Positions 60,085 through 64,000 of a DNA stretch of 64,000 bases are shown piece by piece. The DNA is from Anaeramoeba flamelloides (Eukaryota; Metamonada; Anaeramoebidae): NCBI GenBank assembly GCA_027625915.1, contig JANTQA010000048.1:5208001-5272000 (forward strand), in the 5' to 3' direction. The position numbers and the translations under genes are program-made. The notes beneath the pieces were generated by a model. The model worked only from the letters and a program-made list of their open reading frames with translations, searched no databases and was not told where the DNA came from. The first letter of the stretch is position 1; every line of letters starts with the position of its first letter.

Positions 60085-62974
60085 TTAAACAAATAATACA
60101 CGTTTAATACCTTTCTTCTTCTTCTTCTTTTTGTTTCTTAAATATATATATAACATTATGGATAATATTAAAGCAAATGAAAAAACGAAATAATAAAATA
60201 ATTTCCGATATTTTTTTTCTTTTTCCATTTTCAGGAAATATAATTTCATTTCTTCAACATTTAAATATGGGTTCACTTGTCCTTCGGGCAATTCGAATTG
60301 TGAAGGATTAGGAAAGGAAGTATGAAGAAAATTTGAAACATCTTGGATCACTTTAACTGTTTCTGGTTGGGTATAATTAAGGTCATCATTTAAACAAATA
60401 AAGGGTAAGTTAGATTTTCTTAATTGATCCAATTTTTTTAAATTTATGGTTTGATTAGAAAAAAGTTGAACAAAGCCATTATTATAATAATCAATTGTTT
60501 CATGATGATATTTTGGTTTTTTCTGACAAGTCTCATTTAACCTTTCAAGGATTTGACTACAATTTCTTAAACTGTCCACAGTAATCTTCATGTCTTCAAT
60601 TGAAGGATACTTTTGAACAATCGTAGTTGAATCATCATCATCCGCACCATCAGCATCATCATTATTATTATGATTATTATTATTATGTGTATTATGGGTG
60701 TTACTACTATTGATAATACTGCAATTATAAATTTCTTCTTTTAAATTTTTTAATATTTTTTTATTTACTGTATCATGGACATGCAGTGCTAAAATTCTAA
60801 ATTCACTTTCATTTAATTCCCCATCTGAATCAAGATCAAATTCTGTTTTAAAATATTCATCCAAATCAAATTTCCTTTTTTCGTGAATTAAGAAATAAAT
60901 ATAAGAAAATTGATATTGCATATTATGAGGATGACGGAATTTTCTTGAGGAAGTTAAATCAATTAACTTTGGATATTTCGAATGAAGATCTTTTATAACA
61001 TCACGATTGATTAAAATGGGTGCATGCGCAGGAACATGTCTATTTTGCTGTCCATATTCTTTATTATAAAGCTTTGAAACAAATTTTAATGATTCAGAAT
61101 ACGTATCTAATAACTTCCTCCCTCCAAGATTTTTAATACCTTGTAATTTTTTTTCTTCATTTTTTTTGAATTTTTCATATTCTTCAAAATTTATTTCATA
61201 ATCTTTATACCTATCCCTTTTAATAATTTCATTTTCGGGCAATGGCCCAATATCATTTTCTAATAATAATTGTTTTTTTAATTTTTTGATTTTTTTTGAT
61301 ATGTAATTTAATTTTTTTGTTTCAAATTTAATGTTTTTTTTGTTTTGTTGAGAAACAGTTAAAAGCTTTCTGTTTGATTTAAAAATCGTTTCATCTTCAA
61401 TTTCTTCCTCAATTTCATCTGTTATTTCTTTTACTTTTTCATCTGTTATTTCATCTTCTTTTTCATTTTCATCTTGATCTTTATTTTCAATTTGATCTTT
61501 GTTTTCATTTTCATTTTCACTTTCCCTTTCTGATTCCATTAAATCATTTTCACTTTCACTTTCTGAAAATGCTATTTTTTCATTTTCTGTTTCAATTTCA
61601 ATTTCCATTTTGATTTCTCTTTCATTTTCAGTTTTTTTTTCATTTTCTTTTTCATTTTCATTTCTAATCTTATTTCCATTTTCATTCAGATCACTTTCTA
61701 TTTGTTTTATATCATTTTCTATATCGTTTTCTTCATTTTTTTTAAAAATAATATTGTGATCAGAATTATCATTCTTATTATTATCATCATTAGTTTCTTT
61801 ATCATTCCCATCATCATCAATTTCCTTATCATTGCAATTCTCATCATTGCAATTATTTCTTTCATTAAATTTCTCATTCTGATTATCATCACCATTGCTA
61901 TCATCATCATCATTAAATTCATCGTTTACATTATTTTCATCATTAAATTTCTCATTCTCATTCTTATTATCATCATTATTGCTATTGTCATCATCATTAA
62001 ATTCATCGTTTACATTATTTCCATCATTGAATCCCTCATTCTGATTATCATCACCATTTCTACCATCATTGTCATCATTAAATACATCGTTTACATTATT
62101 TTCATCAGTGAATCCCTCATTCCCACCATTGCCAGTATCTTCATCATTATTTGATTCCTCTTCTTTCTTTGTATTTTGCTGTGGATTATTTATTAAGGTA
62201 CTTACTGAAATTTCAAAAGTATATGATTTTGTAACATTTAATTCATTGACTTGAACCGTTACAGTGAAATTTGCACGCGGTAAATTCCTCAGAAAAGTTA
62301 AAATTAAAACTTTTTTTTTGCTTTCAATATTTAGCTTTCTAATAATTTTTTTTATAGAATGATTAAAAGTGACAATTTCAGATGATTCTCCAATCAGTGT
62401 TGTTAAATTAATATAACAGGCATGTTGTATATCCTCTATATAAAAATTAAAAGGATTTGATTTATTTTGATTTATATTTTCACCAGGATCAAATCCAGTA
62501 GCATATTTAAACAAATCGTCTGTACCACAATCCCCACCATCAAAGCCACAATCAAGGCGATTACAAGTACTATCGCAAAATTTATCACCAAGCCAAGAAT
62601 TTAAGCATCCTCTAAAACAAAATTTACTTTCCATTAAAGACACTTTTGTACGATTATTTTGGTAATTTGAACTTTGATGATTCCATCCAGTGTTCCCAGA
62701 ACCACTTGGATTTGTATAATTTATACAATCACCATCATCAAAATCACATGCACTATTATTACAGGTTAGATCACAAAAACCATCACCAATCCAAGAATAT
62801 GGACAGCCTGGCTGGCAATCAGGAACATCCCAGGCTAAATAAATCTTTTGTCCATTTGAAACGGATAAAAATGTGTCTGGGTATATTGGTGAAAAAAAGA
62901 GAAAATCATCATTTAAATAAATAAAATGTTTTGATATTCCTGAAATATTATGTAAATGAGTTTCAATAGCAGGG
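60085..62974 (-). CDS. GNPTAB-like Stealth protein, 3' portion (GlcNAc-1-phosphotransferase alpha/beta type)
   Basis: The last, 963-codon exon of a gene whose upstream exons lie beyond the right edge. The exon starts after TTTTTAG at 62974 in phase 2, and the first residues SPAIETHLHNI...FIYLNDD match the end of Stealth region 2 in animal GNPTAB. Next are two Lin12/Notch repeats (C-rich, about 62817-62725 and 62619-62527), a region like the GNPTAB spacer, and a long Asp/Asn/Glu-rich insert. The C-terminal block follows: RKLLDTYSESLKFVSKLYNK, HVPAHAPILIN, FRHPHNMQYQFSYIYFL, an EF-hand DLDSDGELNESEF, PFICLNDDLNY, FPNPSQFELP, then a transmembrane helix and a KKKKKK tail. In animals this Golgi enzyme transfers GlcNAc-1-phosphate to mannose on lysosomal hydrolases. 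The order of domains is the same, so orthology is likely. Stealth region 1 is not in the window, so activity cannot be judged. Confidence 0.92.
61846..62118 (-). repeat. In-frame tandem repeats of ~26 codons in the GNPTAB-like gene
   Basis: Three and a half copies of a unit like EGFNDGNNVNDEFNDDDNSN are encoded in tandem on the minus strand. The DNA copies are close enough (CATCGTTTACATTATTTTCA recurs) to indicate recent expansion. They lie in the acidic insert between the Notch repeats and the conserved C-terminal half. Confidence 0.85.
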
Positions 62975-63359
62975 CTAAAAATTAAATAAGTAAATAACAA
63001 TAATAATGAGAAGAAGTAGAAGAAGAAGAAAAGAACAATTTATGTACAAAAAAACATGATGAAAATATATAAAAAAAAAATTGAAAAATTATTTTTGTTT
63101 AGAATGTTTTTTTTATTTATACAACAATAAACCAATTTCAAAAAAGTGGATGATTTTTTTTTTTTTTTTTTTTGTGTTATTCAATTTGGATTTAAATAAA
63201 ATGGAAATTAATTTATCATTATGTTTGTTTTTTTTTTTTATAAATAAATAGATAGAAATATGTGGTAATTTATTTTTCACCCAATCAAAGAGAGAAAATA
63301 AAGATTTTTTTTTTATAATTGAAGAAGAGTAAATTACACTCTAGTTGATATTTTTATAC

Positions 63360-63705
63360 TTGATTTTCCTTTCAAAAAAAAGAGTAAAATCAAAGATTTA
63401 ACTCAATTCTTTAACATTTGGAAAAGCTAACGTGAAGTGCCGTCAAGTGTCTAGGTTTTCCAGAATTCAAAAGAATATAGAAAAAACAAAGATTTTACTC
63501 AATACTTTAAAAAACTGGAAAAGTTCCATGTGATTTTCTTAAATTTTCTATTTTATTCTGAGACTCTATCCCTTTTCTGATCGAAAACAAAGAAATTAAA
63601 ATAACCTAACAAAAAACGCAAACAGGTGTCCATAATTCAAAAAAAAAGAGTTATCTCTTTGATTTTACTCAATTCGTTTGAATTCTGGAAAACCTAACGG
63701 CAAAT
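63360..63705. repeat. AAAGATTTTACTC palindromic repeat cluster
   Basis: Three units resembling AAAGATTTTACTCAATTCTT then TTCTGGAAAACCTAACG start near 63390, 63490 and 63654. A GAATTCAAAAGAATATAGA segment faces them, so each unit is part of an imperfect palindrome. About 200 bp are shared in inverted orientation with 58290-58560. Confidence 0.75.
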
Positions 63706-63719
63706 AAGAGGAATTTAAA

Positions 63720-63945
63720 TCCCCTCTCTTAAATTACAAAAAAAAAAAAATCTATTTTTTAAACTATTGTTAAGAGAATTGCTATTAATGGGGCAAGTAC
63801 ATTTTTCATTTTTTGAGTGCCACCATTTATGTGAAACTGAATTATTCAAATCATTTATTTCGTCAAATACATTGATATTTTCATAAATATGGAAGTTGGG
63901 AAATATTCTAGTAATAGATATTTTCATACTAACAAAAAAACGCAA
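63720..63945. repeat. Inverted copy of the 35766-36110 repeat
   Basis: In reverse complement it carries CAGTTTCACATAAATGGTGG and AAAATGTACTTGCCCCATTA, parallel to 35995-36060. The open frame across it is therefore a by-product. Confidence 0.65.
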
Positions 63946-64000
63946 ATTAAAAAAATGAAAAAATTGAACAAAAAAAAATAAATAAAAATCATTTATTTCA

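Larger units (their letters stand above)
62975..64000 (-). other. Partial upstream intron of the GNPTAB-like gene
   Basis: From the acceptor to the window edge no exon encoding the missing Stealth segments (the VYTWVNG and RNIFIVTNGQ-like motifs) can be found on the minus strand, so at least 1 kb of intron is implied. It carries the repeat cluster 63360-63705 and an inverted copy of the 35766 repeat at 63720-63945; the 76-codon frame at 63945-63715 is part of that repeat, not an exon. Confidence 0.7.

Noticed and set aside
61702-62154. 150-codon Ile-rich plus-strand frame
   Set aside because: It is the antisense shadow of the Asp/Asn repeats of the GNPTAB-like gene.
63715-63945. 76-codon minus-strand frame as upstream exon of the GNPTAB-like gene
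   Set aside because: It lacks Stealth motifs and matches a dispersed repeat also present at 35766-36110.
1-64000. CRISPR arrays, rRNA genes, retroelements or virus-like elements
   Set aside because: None seen: no regularly spaced short direct repeats, no rRNA-like GC-rich blocks, and no reverse transcriptase, integrase, capsid or polymerase motifs in any long frame.

Overview
The window looks like nuclear DNA of a free-living unicellular eukaryote with a very A+T-rich genome. The coding sequences use the standard stop codons and are interrupted by GT-AG introns (donors GTAAGT, GTAAAC, GTAATT, GTATGT, GTAAAT; acceptors mostly TAG). Lysine/glutamate-rich low complexity, a multi-saposin secreted protein and a full GNPTAB-type architecture suggest an amoeboid or amoeboflagellate protist. 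Anaeramoeba-like organisms came to mind, but that is only an impression from protein style and was not tested. Roughly one fifth of the window is exon; the rest is A/T-rich DNA crowded with dispersed and inverted repeats.

Layout, left to right. 1-4196: repeat-bearing intergenic DNA. 4197-10697 (+): a secreted three-saposin-domain protein whose signal peptide lies in a 61-bp exon, 5.1 kb upstream of the body exon. 10698-16643: a repeat cluster (several MITE-like elements and a long-armed foldback). 16644-16716 (+): tRNA-Asn(GTT). 16717-20452: a nested transposon pair and A-rich DNA. 20453-23752 (+): translation initiation factor eIF5B, with its A-rich N-terminal coding stretch broken by homopolymer-length frameshifts. 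23753-30441: a large foldback element and other repeats. 30442-43753 (-): a tomosyn/Lgl-family gene in three exons, whose second intron is about 9.7 kb and full of repeats. 43754-48020: repeats, including a nested pair. 48021-49099 (-): an SH3-PH adaptor in three exons. 49100-55774: repeats. 55775-56569 (-): a TTP-type tandem CCCH zinc-finger protein in two exons. 56570-60084: repeats. 60085-62974 (-): the 3' part of a GNPTAB-like (Stealth/LNR/EF-hand) phosphotransferase gene whose 5' exons lie beyond the right edge.

The genes are unrelated housekeeping or trafficking genes and show no operon logic. Three of them touch the endomembrane system: a secreted saposin-type protein, a tomosyn-like SNARE regulator, and a Golgi GlcNAc-1-phosphotransferase-like protein of the type that tags lysosomal enzymes in animals. 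This is probably coincidence of position, but it means the window is rich in secretory/lysosomal functions.

The most distinctive features are the gene models joined across very long introns by splice phase, homology and signal-peptide logic, and a community of short non-autonomous elements. These include a TA-flanked CAGTCAG family, a TTAA-flanked GGGATTAG family, and several foldbacks. They insert into one another and fill both the introns and the intergenic DNA. No transposase gene, CRISPR array, rRNA gene or virus-like element was recognised.
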